Below, one piece after another: positions 15,192-24,003 of a stretch of 24,851 nucleotides of DNA. The notes under the pieces were generated by a model. It did not search any database. It was not told the origin of the DNA and saw only the letters and a list, made by a program, of their open reading frames with translations. Location of the stretch: NCBI GenBank assembly GCA_030024065.1, contig JASEIE010000014.1, positions 1 to 24,851 of the forward strand. Reading direction: 5' to 3'. The stretch's first letter is position 1. Each line of letters opens with the position of its first letter. Both the position numbers and the translations under genes were made by a program. The stretch comes from Thermodesulfobacteriota bacterium. GTDB taxonomy: Bacteria > Desulfobacterota > BSN033 > UBA1163.

Positions 15192-16535
15192 CTAAAGGCG
15201 GTGCACGGCCGCTTTAAATACCTCTCCTCTCTCCTTGTAATCTTTAAACATATCGAAACTCGAACAGGCAGGTGAAAGAAGCACTACCTCCCCTTTTCTC
15301 GCTGTCCCATGAGCGAGAAGGACCGCCTCCTCCAGAGTCCCTGCCATGAGGGTATCTGTCAGAGGCCCGAGCTCCCGGGCCATCCTCTCCCTGGCCTCCC
15401 CGATAAGAATCAATCTTTTGACACGACCCTGAACTAACTCCCTGAGAGGGCTGAGGTCCGTATTCTTGTCCTTCCCGCCTGCGATCAGGATAACAGGTTT
15501 CTTAAAACTCTGAAGAGACTTGACTACAGAACCCACATTCGTTCCCTTGGAGTCGTTGTAGTAGGGGACTCCCTCAATCTCCCTGACAAATTCGAGGCGA
15601 TGCTCCAGCCCCTCAAACCGATTGAGAGCCCTTTCGACCGCCTCTTTTGAACTGCCGAAGAGCCTCGCCGCAATGACTGCTGCCATCATATTCTCCACAT
15701 TGTGGATCCCTTTCAGAGGGACATGGGTCAAAGAATAGGTTTCTTCCGATCCTTTCAGTTTAAGAAGGATCTCTTCGCCATTGGAAAAGGCGCCTTCTTC
15801 GACCCTTTCCTTCAGACTGAAAAAGAATTTCTTCGCCTTCACCCTCTCCGCATACTTCATCACAATGGGATCATCTCCATTGAGAATGGCGATATCATCG
15901 GAACCCTGATTCTTAAAAATCCTCAACTTCGCTTCAATATAGTCTTCATGTCTGGAATACCGGTCGAGGTGATCCTCGGTGATGTTGAGAAGGACAGAGC
16001 ATCGGGGCCGAAATGCCTCGATCCCCTCTAACTGAAAACTGGAGACCTCAACGGCCAATATCTCCCATTGATCTCCTCCCTCCGCGAATAGGATCAGGGG
16101 TTCTCCCACATTGCCACCCACTCCCACCCTCTTCCCTTCCTCCTTCAGCATTTCACCGATGAGCAGGGTCGTTGTCGTCTTACCATTGGTCCCTGTGATG
16201 GCAATGATGGGAACCTGGATGAAATGGTAAGCTAACTCCATTTCGCTGATCACCTGTATTCCCTTATCCAATGCCTCCCGAACAGGTTTGGCCGTCGGGT
16301 CAACTCCCGGACTGAGGACAATGAGATCCTGATTGAGAAAGTTCTTCGCAGTGTGACCGCCCCACTCCATTGAGATGCCTATCTCCTCTAACTCCCGGAG
16401 AACTTCTCTCATCTCCTCCTTCGTTTTTACCTCCGTGGCGCTGATGATTGCCCCTTCGGCCTTAAGAAACTTGACCGTTGCCAATCCAGTCCTGCCTAAC
16501 CCCACCACCAACACTTTTCTTCTATTAAGATCCAT
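15192..16535 (-). CDS. murD: UDP-MurNAc-L-Ala--D-glutamate ligase MurD
   Basis: Adds D-glutamate to UDP-MurNAc-L-alanine using ATP; cytoplasmic. VLVVGLGRTGLA (8-19) is the UDP-binding N terminus, ITGTNGKTTTT (113-123) the P-loop, LNITEDHLDRY the metal/ATP segment, NDSKGTN the Mur-ligase lid region, and LLSPACSSFDMFKDYKERGEVF the substrate-binding C terminus. From the ATG at 16535 it is 447 aa, normal for the family; a TTG at 16553 would add six residues without family support. It is separated from mraY by a 52-bp palindromic repeat and from ftsW by a TTCGGAG repeat. Confidence 0.96.
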   Translation of the reverse strand: MDLNRRKVLVVGLGRTGLATVKFLKAEGAIISATEVKTKEEMREVLRELEEIGISMEWGGHTAKNFLNQDLIVLSPGVDPTAKPVREALDKGIQVISEMELAYHFIQVPIIAITGTNGKTTTTLLIGEMLKEEGKRVGVGGNVGEPLILFAEGGDQWEILAVEVSSFQLEGIEAFRPRCSVLLNITEDHLDRYSRHEDYIEAKLRIFKNQGSDDIAILNGDDPIVMKYAERVKAKKFFFSLKERVEEGAFSNGEEILLKLKGSEETYSLTHVPLKGIHNVENMMAAVIAARLFGSSKEAVERALNRFEGLEHRLEFVREIEGVPYYNDSKGTNVGSVVKSLQSFKKPVILIAGGKDKNTDLSPLRELVQGRVKRLILIGEARERMARELGPLTDTLMAGTLEEAVLLAHGTARKGEVVLLSPACSSFDMFKDYKERGEVFKAAVHRL

Positions 16536-16573
16536 AAAAAATTTACCGTGCAACCCTGTCTAACCCTTCATCT

Positions 16574-16625
16574 GTAACTCAAGGCTTTAGCCTTGACCCA
16601 ACTCAACCCTGAAGGGTTGAGTTAC
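16574..16625. repeat. 52-bp double-hairpin palindrome, mraY-murD gap
   Basis: The outer arms GTAACTC (16574-16580) and GAGTTAC (16619-16625) enclose two perfect hairpins: CAAGGCTTTAGCCTTG (16580-16595) and AACTCAACCC-TGAA-GGGTTGAGTT (16600-16623). It starts 2 nt after the mraY stop codon (16628-16630). No T run follows on the minus strand, so it does not look like an efficient terminator. Confidence 0.85.
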
Positions 16626-16627
16626 TA

Positions 16628-17704
16628 TCACCTCAGTTTCAATGTGCCGATAGCTACCAGTCCGAGAATGATGCCGATGATCCAGAATCGGACGATGATC
16701 TTCGGCTCTGCCCAGCCTTTCAATTCAAAATGGTGATGGATGGGCGCCATCCGAAAGACCCTCTTTTTGCGCAACCTATAAGAGATGACCTGAATGATGA
16801 CCGAAAGGGCTTCGATCACAAATATCCCGCCCACAATCACCAGGAGGAATTCCTGTTTGGTGACCACGGCGATTGTCCCCAGGGCAGCCCCCAGAGCGAG
16901 CGAGCCGACATCGCCCATAAAGACCTGGGCAGGATAGGTGTTAAACCAGAGAAAGCCCAGACCGGAACCAACCAGGGCTCCGCACAGGATGGTCAGCTCT
17001 CCGCTCCCTTTCACAAAGGGGATCTGAAGGTAACTGGCAAACCGGTAGTGACCCGCCAAATAGCAGAAGAGTATGAAAGTGCCGCTGGCGATCAATACCG
17101 GCCCGATGGCCAATCCATCCAGTCCATCGGTCAGGTTGACGGCATTGGCTGTCCCCACGATGACCAGCATTCCGAAGAGGATGTACCAGTTCCCCAGGTC
17201 CGGCATCACCCTCTTGAAAAAGGGCAATGTCAATCTCGAATCGTGGTCGATGGTGTTGAACAGGATCCAGCTGGTCACCAAACCCATCGCCACCTGGATG
17301 GGGAATTTATATCGTGCCCTAATGCCAATACCATCCTTATCCCTGACCTTCTTATAATCGTCGAAAAATCCAAGCGCTCCGAATCCCACCGTGGTCAGCA
17401 GCACAATCCAGACATAGCGATTGGTCAGGTCAGACCAGAGAAGGGTCGGAATGAGGAGTGCCATGAGGATCAGGCTTCCTCCCATGGTGGGCGTCCCGTT
17501 CTTGGAGAGATGCCTGGATGGGACATCCTCCCTCACCACCTGTTTTATCTGAAAGCTCCTCAACTTCTCGATGATCCAGGGACCGATGATAAAACTGATA
17601 AGCAGGGCGGTCAGAATCGCATAGACCGTCCTGATGGTGATGTATCGAAAGACATTGAAAAAGGAGAAGATCTCATGAAGAGGATAGAGCAGATGATAGA
17701 GCAT
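16628..17704 (-). CDS. mraY: phospho-MurNAc-pentapeptide transferase MraY
   Basis: An integral membrane enzyme that transfers phospho-MurNAc-pentapeptide to undecaprenyl phosphate, making lipid I. About ten membrane segments are visible, with the active-site Asp pair DD at 115-116 (FFDDYKK), [13 protein letters not shown] (188-199), [11 protein letters not shown] with Asp265, and the HHH motif at 323-325 ([11 protein letters not shown]). At 358 aa it has normal length. The ATG at 17704 lies inside the end of murF, a 32-nt overlap, with GGAGG about 10 nt upstream. Confidence 0.97.
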   Translation of the reverse strand: MLYHLLYPLHEIFSFFNVFRYITIRTVYAILTALLISFIIGPWIIEKLRSFQIKQVVREDVPSRHLSKNGTPTMGGSLILMALLIPTLLWSDLTNRYVWIVLLTTVGFGALGFFDDYKKVRDKDGIGIRARYKFPIQVAMGLVTSWILFNTIDHDSRLTLPFFKRVMPDLGNWYILFGMLVIVGTANAVNLTDGLDGLAIGPVLIASGTFILFCYLAGHYRFASYLQIPFVKGSGELTILCGALVGSGLGFLWFNTYPAQVFMGDVGSLALGAALGTIAVVTKQEFLLVIVGGIFVIEALSVIIQVISYRLRKKRVFRMAPIHHHFELKGWAEPKIIVRFWIIGIILGLVAIGTLKLR

Positions 17705-19109
17705 TCTTTTCTTCCCTCCTTTCTCTTAAACCCTGGACGATCTTCTCCATCGCCATTCCTCTCGAACCCTTGACCAGTATCCAATCCCCTTTCCGAATCG
17801 TCTCTTTCAATATCGAAACAGCCTCCGAATGGCTCTCCACAACGATGGCCTTCTTCGGTTCAAACCCATGGCGGATGGCCGATTCCACAAGCACAGGGGC
17901 CTCCTCTCCCATGGCTAAGAGGAGGTCGATCGAAAGCTCCCCAACCTTCCTTCCCAGTTCCCGATGCGCCTCCTCTGTGAAATCTCCTAATTCCAGCATA
18001 TCCCCTAACACCGCGATGGCTCTGCCCTCTCCTCTCGACTCTGAAAGGGTTTCAAGGGATAGTTCCATTGAATTCGGGTTGGCATTATAGGCATCATTGA
18101 TCAGGGTCTTTCCTCCTTCAAGGGAAATGATCTCCATTCTCATGAGAAAAGGTCGGAACCGCTCCAGAGCCTCTTTTGCCTTCTCCAGCCCGACACCGAA
18201 GAGACTTGCCGTAGCAATGGCGGAAAGGGCATTGGGAACGAAATGCCTCCCCAGCAATGGGAGAGAGATCTCTGCCTCCTCCCCTTCCAGAATCAGGATG
18301 AAGGATGTTCCCTCTGACCCTTTGAGGCAAATCTCCCTGGCCATGACATCGGCAGTCTGATCGATCCCGAATAAAATCTTCTGGCCCGGAAACTCCTCTG
18401 CGAGACTGACCACACGGGGATCATCCTGATTGACGATGATCGAACCATCCTTTCTCATTCCCCGGAAGAGCGCCCCCTTCTCCTCCTTGATCTTCTCCAG
18501 ACTCCCCATCCCTTCAAGGTGGGCCTTCTGGATATTGGTGATCAGTCCGACATCAGGCTCTGCAATCTCGGTCAACCTCCGGATCTCCCCGGGCACATTC
18601 ATTCCCATCTCGAGAACCACAATCCTCTCTTTTCCGGTGAGGTTGAGGAGGGTGAGGGGGAGCCCAATGAGATTGTTCAAATTTCCCTTCGTTTTGAGAA
18701 TAGGAAAAGTCGTCTCGAGGCACGCAGAGATCATCTCCTTTGTCGTCGTCTTTCCGTTGCTCCCGGTCAATGCAACGACAGGAATACCAAACTTGCGCCT
18801 CCGATCCCGGGCGATCTCTCCAAGGGCATGAAGCGTATCCTTCACCGCAATGACCGCCTGGGATCGATAACCGTTCCATCGAATGTCGCCAGACTTACTC
18901 TCTTCGATCACCACACCCCCTGCCCTCTTCTCCAGGGCCTCGATGGCATAATGGTGACCGTCGAACCGAGGCCCTTTCAGGGCAATGAAGAGTGATCCGC
19001 CAGCCACGGTTCTCGAATCCGTGGAAATCCCCTCAAAGACGGCATCCTCTTTTCCCTGAAGAAGTTTTCCACCTGTGGCTTTTATAATCTCATCGATACG
19101 AAAGGTCAC
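17673..19109 (-). CDS. murF: UDP-MurNAc-tripeptide--D-Ala-D-Ala ligase MurF
   Basis: Attaches the D-Ala-D-Ala made by Ddl, completing the UDP-MurNAc-pentapeptide; cytoplasmic, ATP dependent. GISTDSRTV (27-35) is the UDP-binding region, [10 protein letters not shown] (115-124) the P-loop, [10 protein letters not shown] and [11 protein letters not shown] the ATP/metal segment, and [11 protein letters not shown] the C-terminal signature. At 478 aa it has normal length. The GTG start overlaps the murE stop (GTGA). Its last ~10 codons overlap the start of mraY in another frame, and the product ends in a low-complexity ALSSALSSS tail. Confidence 0.97.
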   Translation of the reverse strand: MTFRIDEIIKATGGKLLQGKEDAVFEGISTDSRTVAGGSLFIALKGPRFDGHHYAIEALEKRAGGVVIEESKSGDIRWNGYRSQAVIAVKDTLHALGEIARDRRRKFGIPVVALTGSNGKTTTKEMISACLETTFPILKTKGNLNNLIGLPLTLLNLTGKERIVVLEMGMNVPGEIRRLTEIAEPDVGLITNIQKAHLEGMGSLEKIKEEKGALFRGMRKDGSIIVNQDDPRVVSLAEEFPGQKILFGIDQTADVMAREICLKGSEGTSFILILEGEEAEISLPLLGRHFVPNALSAIATASLFGVGLEKAKEALERFRPFLMRMEIISLEGGKTLINDAYNANPNSMELSLETLSESRGEGRAIAVLGDMLELGDFTEEAHRELGRKVGELSIDLLLAMGEEAPVLVESAIRHGFEPKKAIVVESHSEAVSILKETIRKGDWILVKGSRGMAMEKIVQGLRERREEKNALSSALSSS

Positions 19110-20635
19110 ACTTCCTCCAGTGCCCTTCTGGCCTCAATCCGGTCGTCGAAAGGGATCCTCTTCTTTCCGATGATCTGGTAATCTTCATGGCCTTTGCCGG
19201 CGATCAGAACAGCATCCCGTGGTTGGGCCAGATGAATTGCCATCCTGATCGCTTCCTTCCGGTCGGGAACCTTCAGATACCCCTTCTTCGATCTCCATGC
19301 CTCGATCTCGTTTCGATGCCACTCCTCCAGGGAAAGGGTTTTGAGCCCCTTCTCCACTTCATCGATGATGGCCAGAGGGTCTTCTGTCCTTGGATTGTCC
19401 GAGGTGAGGATGACCAGATCGCTATACTTCCCTGCCACCTCTCCCATCAGAGGTCGCTTCGTCCGATCCCGGTCGCCACCGCAACCGAAGGCCGTGATGA
19501 TCTTGCCATCGCTCTGAGGGGAATGGCTCAGGGTGTCCTTCAATCCTGATAGAACCCGTTCCAGGGCATCGTGGGTATGGGCATAGTCCACCATGACATG
19601 AATGCCTCGTCGGTTGGCCACCTTCTCAAACCTTCCTGAGACGCCTCCAAGCCCTTCCACTCCTTCTCTAAGAATCTCCAGGGGAAGACCCATCCCGATT
19701 CCCGTGGCCGCCGCAGTGAGGATATTGTAGATGTTAAATCTTCCGATCAATTTCGAACGCAGAGGAAACTCACCCTTTTGAGTTTTGATTCGGCAGGAGA
19801 TGCCTTCGAAGGAAGAGTTGACTTCTCTTGCAGAGATGTCGCAGGAAGGATCCAGACCATAGCGAAGGATGGGAAGATCAACCCCCCTCACGATCTCCTC
19901 CCCCCTGGGATCATCATGGTTCGTCACGGCAAATCGTCTTGGCTTAAGGCTCTTCATCAGGAATTCGGAAAAGAGCTTTCTCTTGCTTTCGAAATATCGT
20001 TCAAGGGTCTTATGATAGTCGAGGTGCTCTAAAGTGAAGTTCGTAAAGACCGCTCCATCGAATTGGCATCCAAAGACACGGTCGAGGTCAAGACCATGGG
20101 AGGAAACCTCCATAATCACATGAGAGATTCCCTCCCCGAGCATTTCCCAGAGGATTCCCTGGAGATCTAAAGATTCCGGTGTGGTATTCAATGCAGGGAC
20201 GACCTTCTGCCCATACCGGTAATTGATCGTCCCGATCACACCCACACCGTACCCTGCCTTTTTGAAGATCGATTCCAGGAGATAGGTGGTGGTCGTCTTC
20301 CCGTTGGTGCCTGTGATCCCGATCAGATGCATCCTCGCTGACGGATTTCCATAAAAGTTTGAGGCAACCCTTGCCAGGGCCTGACGGCTGTTCGGAACCA
20401 GGACAATGGTCCTGTCGATGGCTTCATGTTCCTTTTCTAAGAGGATGACTTCCGCTCCTCTCTCAATGGATTCTCCAATGAACTGTTGTCCATCCACCTC
20501 CATGCCCCGGATAGCTGCAAAGAGGAAATTCTTCCTCACCTGATGGGAATGGTAAGCGATCCCCTCAATCTCTTTTCGGGTCTCTCCCACGATTTTTCTG
20601 ATCTCCACTCCTTCCAGTAATTTCATCAATTCCAT
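19106..20635 (-). CDS. murE: UDP-MurNAc-L-Ala-D-Glu--meso-diaminopimelate ligase MurE
   Basis: Adds the third stem-peptide residue. DNPR at 413-416 (TSDNPRTEDP) is the motif that selects meso-diaminopimelate over lysine, in keeping with a Gram-negative wall. GITGTNGKTTT (106-116) is the P-loop, VSSHGL and NFTLEHLDYH the substrate/metal region, and Lys218 (SKRKLF) is in the place of the carbamylated Lys. DYAHTHDAL at 350-358 has His where Pro is usual (YAHTPDAL), a small oddity. At 509 aa it has normal length. The ATG at 20635 lacks a Shine-Dalgarno; the ATG at 20626 (GGAATTG upstream, product starting MKLLEG) is an equally good start. It overlaps murF by 4 nt. Confidence 0.97.
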   Translation of the reverse strand: MELMKLLEGVEIRKIVGETRKEIEGIAYHSHQVRKNFLFAAIRGMEVDGQQFIGESIERGAEVILLEKEHEAIDRTIVLVPNSRQALARVASNFYGNPSARMHLIGITGTNGKTTTTYLLESIFKKAGYGVGVIGTINYRYGQKVVPALNTTPESLDLQGILWEMLGEGISHVIMEVSSHGLDLDRVFGCQFDGAVFTNFTLEHLDYHKTLERYFESKRKLFSEFLMKSLKPRRFAVTNHDDPRGEEIVRGVDLPILRYGLDPSCDISAREVNSSFEGISCRIKTQKGEFPLRSKLIGRFNIYNILTAAATGIGMGLPLEILREGVEGLGGVSGRFEKVANRRGIHVMVDYAHTHDALERVLSGLKDTLSHSPQSDGKIITAFGCGGDRDRTKRPLMGEVAGKYSDLVILTSDNPRTEDPLAIIDEVEKGLKTLSLEEWHRNEIEAWRSKKGYLKVPDRKEAIRMAIHLAQPRDAVLIAGKGHEDYQIIGKKRIPFDDRIEARRALEEV

Positions 20636-20644
20636 GATCTTTTA

Positions 20645-20680
20645 AAAACGCTATGCGCTCTGCGCTATGCTCTTAGCGAA
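20645..20680. repeat. GCGCTATGC word repeat, ftsI-murE gap
   Basis: Words CGCTATGCGCTCT and GCGCTATGCTCT are in tandem, ending in TAGCG that pairs with the first CGCTA (20650-20654 with 20675-20679). It lies about 10 nt after the ftsI stop (20690-20692). Confidence 0.65.
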
Positions 20681-20689
20681 TTATTTTAA

Positions 20690-22663
20690 TTAAGACGGAG
20701 ACTCAAACTTCAGATAACAGATTTCCCCTTTCTCAATGATTGCTCCGGCCCTGGGAACCTGTTCTACGAGTCTTCCGTTCCCTGAAACCTTGATGATCAT
20801 CCCCTTTCCCTCGACACGACTCAACGCACTCCGCATCGGTAATCCGGTGAGATCCGGCATCAACACCTTCTCCGCCCCTTTTGCGACCTTCACCCCTTCG
20901 GTCACGGGTAAGGCCCAGGCCGTCTCTTTCATCGGAGCAAGATCCAATTCATTCTTTACAATCATCGTGCCCTTCGGAAAGACATTGAGATAGGGGAGAA
21001 CCTTTTCCACGATCGCCCTGAATACAGGCGCAGCCACAATGCCTCCATAAGTGGATCCTCGTGGCTCATCGATCACAACCAGAACGACGATCTTCGGTTC
21101 ATCAGCAGGTGCAAATCCCATAAACCCACTAGTATATTTATCCTCGGAATACCCCCCCAATATACTATCCACCTTCTGTGCCGTCCCCGTCTTTCCTGCC
21201 ACTTCGTATCCCTCGGGAACGGCCTGTTCTCCTGTCCCACCCTTCTCCGTGGTCGCCTTGAGCAGAGCGATCACCTTTCGGCTCGTCTCCTCTGAAATAA
21301 CTCTCCTGACTGCCTCCGGCTTAAAGGATTGGGTAACCTCTCCTCTCTCATTGGTGATCCTCTCCGCCACATAGGGTTTCATTAGGATTCCTCCGTTGGC
21401 AATGGCTGAAAGAGCAGCCGTCATCTGAATCCCTGTAACTGCGATTCCCTGTCCGAAAGCGATCGTGTCCAATGTGATCGGGGGCCAGTATCTCGGATGC
21501 TGAAGAATTCCCTTCGCTTCTCCGGGAAGGCCAATTCGCGTCTTCTCTCCAAATCCGAAGTCGCAGATATATCGATAGAACCGTTCCTTCCCCATCTTCT
21601 CTGCCGCCTTTGCTGCTCCGATATTGCTCGAGAACTTGATGATCTGCTGGAAGGTAAGCCATCCGTGTTTCGAATGGTCACGGATCTTCCGATCGTAGAT
21701 GGTATAAGAACCATTTTCGCAAAAGAAAGAATCGGAGGGTTGAACGATCTTCTCTTCCAGGACAGCCGCGGCAAGAAAGGCCTTAAAGATAGAACCCGGC
21801 TCGAAGACATCGGAAACGGCCCGATTCCTCCAGGATTTGGGCCGGGACTGGATAAACTGGTTCGGATTGAAGAAGGGCGAGGAGGCCATGGCCAGGATCT
21901 TTCCGGTCATGGGGTCCATGACGATGACCATTCCTCCCTTTGCCCCCCACTTCTGAACAGAATGGCTCAACTCTGTTTCGGCCACATGCTGGATCTGTTT
22001 ATCGATGGTGAGGATGACATTCCGGTAGTGATCCTCCTTCTCATAGGGGCCTCGGGCCATCATGATCCCCCGGCCCATGGCATCAATCTCCGTCGTCCAG
22101 ACATTCTGCTTTCCATTGAGCAAAACATCATATTGAAGTTCAATTCCCTCCAGACCTCTGGAATCAAGGCCGACAAAACCAATGATATGAGCGGCCAGTT
22201 GGGAATGGGGATAGAATCGTTTGTTCTCTTTTAGAAAATGGATTCCGGAAAGGTGGAGGGTTTTAACAGCTTCAACCTCATTCGGAGAAATTTTTCTCTG
22301 AATCCACTCGAAGGATTTGCGGCTCTTCAATTTCTGTCTCAATTCCTTCTGGTCGGCCTGTAGGGCGACAGAGAGTTCATGGGCTGCCTTCTCCACTTCA
22401 ACGACCCTTTTCGCTTCCGCATAGACCGAATCGACCTCGATGCTGACGGCCAGCTCATTCTCATTTCGGTCATAGATGGTTCCCCGCTTCGGGACGAGCG
22501 GAATTTGACTGACCTGTTGCCGGGCCGCCAGTTTATAAAGCTGTTCTTTCTTCAGTACCTGCAGCTGGAACATTCTTCCCACAATGAGGACAAAGCAGAA
22601 GGAGAGAAGCAACGAGATGAGGATGACTCTGACCTTGAACCAGTTGATAGATTTCCTTTTCAT
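20690..22663 (-). CDS. ftsI: septal transpeptidase FtsI (class B PBP3) with PASTA domain
   Basis: The D,D-transpeptidase that crosslinks septal peptidoglycan, anchored in the inner membrane. Residues 11-29 are the transmembrane helix and ~50-215 the class B dimerisation/pedestal domain. The transpeptidase domain has the acyl-enzyme Ser291 in SIFK (291-294), SSN at 345-347, and KTG at 491-493. Residues ~600-655 (VLMPDLTGLPMRSALSRVEGKGM...VPRAGAIIEKGE) form one PASTA domain, which lengthens the protein to 657 aa compared with ~590 in E. coli. The ATG overlaps the ftsL stop by 4 nt. Confidence 0.97.
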   Translation of the reverse strand: MKRKSINWFKVRVILISLLLSFCFVLIVGRMFQLQVLKKEQLYKLAARQQVSQIPLVPKRGTIYDRNENELAVSIEVDSVYAEAKRVVEVEKAAHELSVALQADQKELRQKLKSRKSFEWIQRKISPNEVEAVKTLHLSGIHFLKENKRFYPHSQLAAHIIGFVGLDSRGLEGIELQYDVLLNGKQNVWTTEIDAMGRGIMMARGPYEKEDHYRNVILTIDKQIQHVAETELSHSVQKWGAKGGMVIVMDPMTGKILAMASSPFFNPNQFIQSRPKSWRNRAVSDVFEPGSIFKAFLAAAVLEEKIVQPSDSFFCENGSYTIYDRKIRDHSKHGWLTFQQIIKFSSNIGAAKAAEKMGKERFYRYICDFGFGEKTRIGLPGEAKGILQHPRYWPPITLDTIAFGQGIAVTGIQMTAALSAIANGGILMKPYVAERITNERGEVTQSFKPEAVRRVISEETSRKVIALLKATTEKGGTGEQAVPEGYEVAGKTGTAQKVDSILGGYSEDKYTSGFMGFAPADEPKIVVLVVIDEPRGSTYGGIVAAPVFRAIVEKVLPYLNVFPKGTMIVKNELDLAPMKETAWALPVTEGVKVAKGAEKVLMPDLTGLPMRSALSRVEGKGMIIKVSGNGRLVEQVPRAGAIIEKGEICYLKFESPS

Positions 22664-23016
22664 CGGATCACGATTACCTGGTCGGGTTTGGGTTTGACCA
22701 TCTTCAACTCCTCCACTGCGATCTTCTCAATCCGTGCGTAGGATTTGAGCGTGGCGACCTCCAAACGCAGTCTTTTGTTGGCGTCGGTGAGCGCCTTCCC
22801 CTCTTTCAGGGCGTTTGAGATTTTGTATCCGAGGTGAATGACCTGTATTCTCGACCAGACATAGAAGAGAGAACCTCCGATTAAAACGAGCAGGAGGAGA
22901 CCGAAGAAGAGGAGGAGATGAGGTTTGATCCCTATGACTTTTCCCTTCCGAATCTTCTCCGTCCAGAGAATTCGATCCTCACTTTTGTTCAGAGTCTCCG
23001 ACATCTCCAGCCTCAC
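22660..23016 (-). CDS. ftsL: cell division protein FtsL
   Basis: A small bitopic protein of the FtsQLB complex that activates FtsW-FtsI. Residues 33-54 form the single transmembrane helix (HLLLFFGLLLLVLIGGSLFYVW), preceded by a positively charged cytoplasmic tail and followed by a periplasmic coiled coil (~60-106). Identification rests on this architecture and on the position between rsmH and ftsI, as sequence conservation in FtsL is low. The GTG at 23016 overlaps the rsmH stop (GTGA) and has GGAG 5 nt upstream; an ATG at 23004 is a less likely start. 118 aa. Confidence 0.9.
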   Translation of the reverse strand: MRLEMSETLNKSEDRILWTEKIRKGKVIGIKPHLLLFFGLLLLVLIGGSLFYVWSRIQVIHLGYKISNALKEGKALTDANKRLRLEVATLKSYARIEKIAVEELKMVKPKPDQVIVIR

Positions 23017-23903
23017 ACCCTCTCCGCACAGCGCAGTTTGGCGCTGCGGGATCGCGGGTTTTGGTTCCGTTCCTCTTCAGAAGGCGTTAAAGGTTTCTTC
23101 GTCAGGGCGCGTATCACCCCTTCCCTCTCCCCTCTCCGGAAGGTCTCTTTCACCATTCGATCCTCGAGGGAGTGGAAGGAGAGGACACATATCCGGCCTC
23201 CCTTTTTTAAAAAGGTCCATCCCGATTCCAGAATCTCCTTCAGGTTTTCCAGTTCCTCATTCACTTTGATCCGCAAGGCTTGAAAGGTTCTCGTTGCAGG
23301 ATCGATTCGGTATGAACGAAACCTTCTTGGAATTGCGCGATGGACGATCTTCCTCAGTGCCTGAGTTGTCTGAATAGGCTCCTTCTCTCGCTCGAAGACG
23401 ATGGCCTTTGCAATCCTCCTGGCCCATCGTTCCTCTCCATATTCAAAGAGAATCTTCTCCATTTCCGAAAGAGGAAGGCGGTTGACCAGATCGGCGGCAG
23501 TGAAATCCTTCCGCTGGTCCATCCTCATATCTAAAGGTCCCTCTCCCCTGAAACTGAACCCCCTCTCTTCCCTCTCCAGTTGGATGGAAGAGAGGCCAAG
23601 ATCCAGCAGAATCCCGTCCACAGATTCCATCTTCATTGCCTTCAATATCTCTCCCATATGAATAAAATTTTCTCGAAATATTCTTATTCGCTCGCCATAC
23701 GGCTTCAATCTCTTACGGGCTTCACCGATGGCCTCCTCATCCCATTCCATTCCGATCACAATCCCATCGGGTTCGGTCCGGTTTAAGATCTCCTGTGCAT
23801 GCCCGCCGCCTCCCAGAGTGGCATCCACATAGGTCCGATGGGGTTCGCATCTCAACAAACTCATCACTTCCTCAACCATCACGGGAATATGTTTTAATTC
23901 CAT
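23013..23903 (-). CDS. rsmH: 16S rRNA (cytosine-1402-N4)-methyltransferase RsmH
   Basis: Methylates N4 of C1402 in the ribosomal P site with S-adenosylmethionine; formerly MraW. HIPVMVEEVMSLL and YVDATLGGGGHAQEIL (25-40) form the SAM-binding region, and LDLGLSSIQLEREERGFSFRGEGPLDMRM, AIVFEREKEPIQTT, RTFQALRIKVNEEL, VLSFHSLEDRMVK and the final NPRSRSAKLRCAER are family signatures. The segment between SLEDRMVKETF and KPLTPSEEE is short, missing about 20 residues present in many homologues. From the ATG at 23903 it is 296 aa; a TTG one codon earlier is less likely. Confidence 0.97.
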   Translation of the reverse strand: MELKHIPVMVEEVMSLLRCEPHRTYVDATLGGGGHAQEILNRTEPDGIVIGMEWDEEAIGEARKRLKPYGERIRIFRENFIHMGEILKAMKMESVDGILLDLGLSSIQLEREERGFSFRGEGPLDMRMDQRKDFTAADLVNRLPLSEMEKILFEYGEERWARRIAKAIVFEREKEPIQTTQALRKIVHRAIPRRFRSYRIDPATRTFQALRIKVNEELENLKEILESGWTFLKKGGRICVLSFHSLEDRMVKETFRRGEREGVIRALTKKPLTPSEEERNQNPRSRSAKLRCAERV

Positions 23904-23923
23904 CAAATTCCAAAATTATTCTC

Positions 23924-24003
23924 ATTTTAGATTTTAGATTTTTCAATCCCTGCCTACCGGCAGGCAGGTGCAATCTGCGATCTGAAATCTGCAATTTAAA
24001 AGA
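23924..24003. repeat. AGATTT/CTGAAATCT words with GGCAGGCAGG palindrome, mraZ-rsmH gap
   Basis: Tandem ATTTTAGATTTTAGATTTTT (23924-23943) faces CTGCGATCTGAAATCTGC-type words (23974-23993) in inverted sense. Between them sits CCTGCCTACCGGCAGGCAGG (23949-23968), identical to 3996-4015. The block fills the gap from the mraZ stop (24004-24006) to about 20 nt before the rsmH start. Confidence 0.75.

Noticed and set aside
16574..16625. Intrinsic terminator after mraY
   Set aside because: Strong hairpins but no T run on the minus strand, and termination here would block the essential genes murD to ftsZ.
16730..17773. 347-aa open frame on the plus strand
   Set aside because: It lies antisense to mraY, whose motifs are all intact; its composition (many His, Asp, Gln) is that of a mirror of a membrane protein gene.
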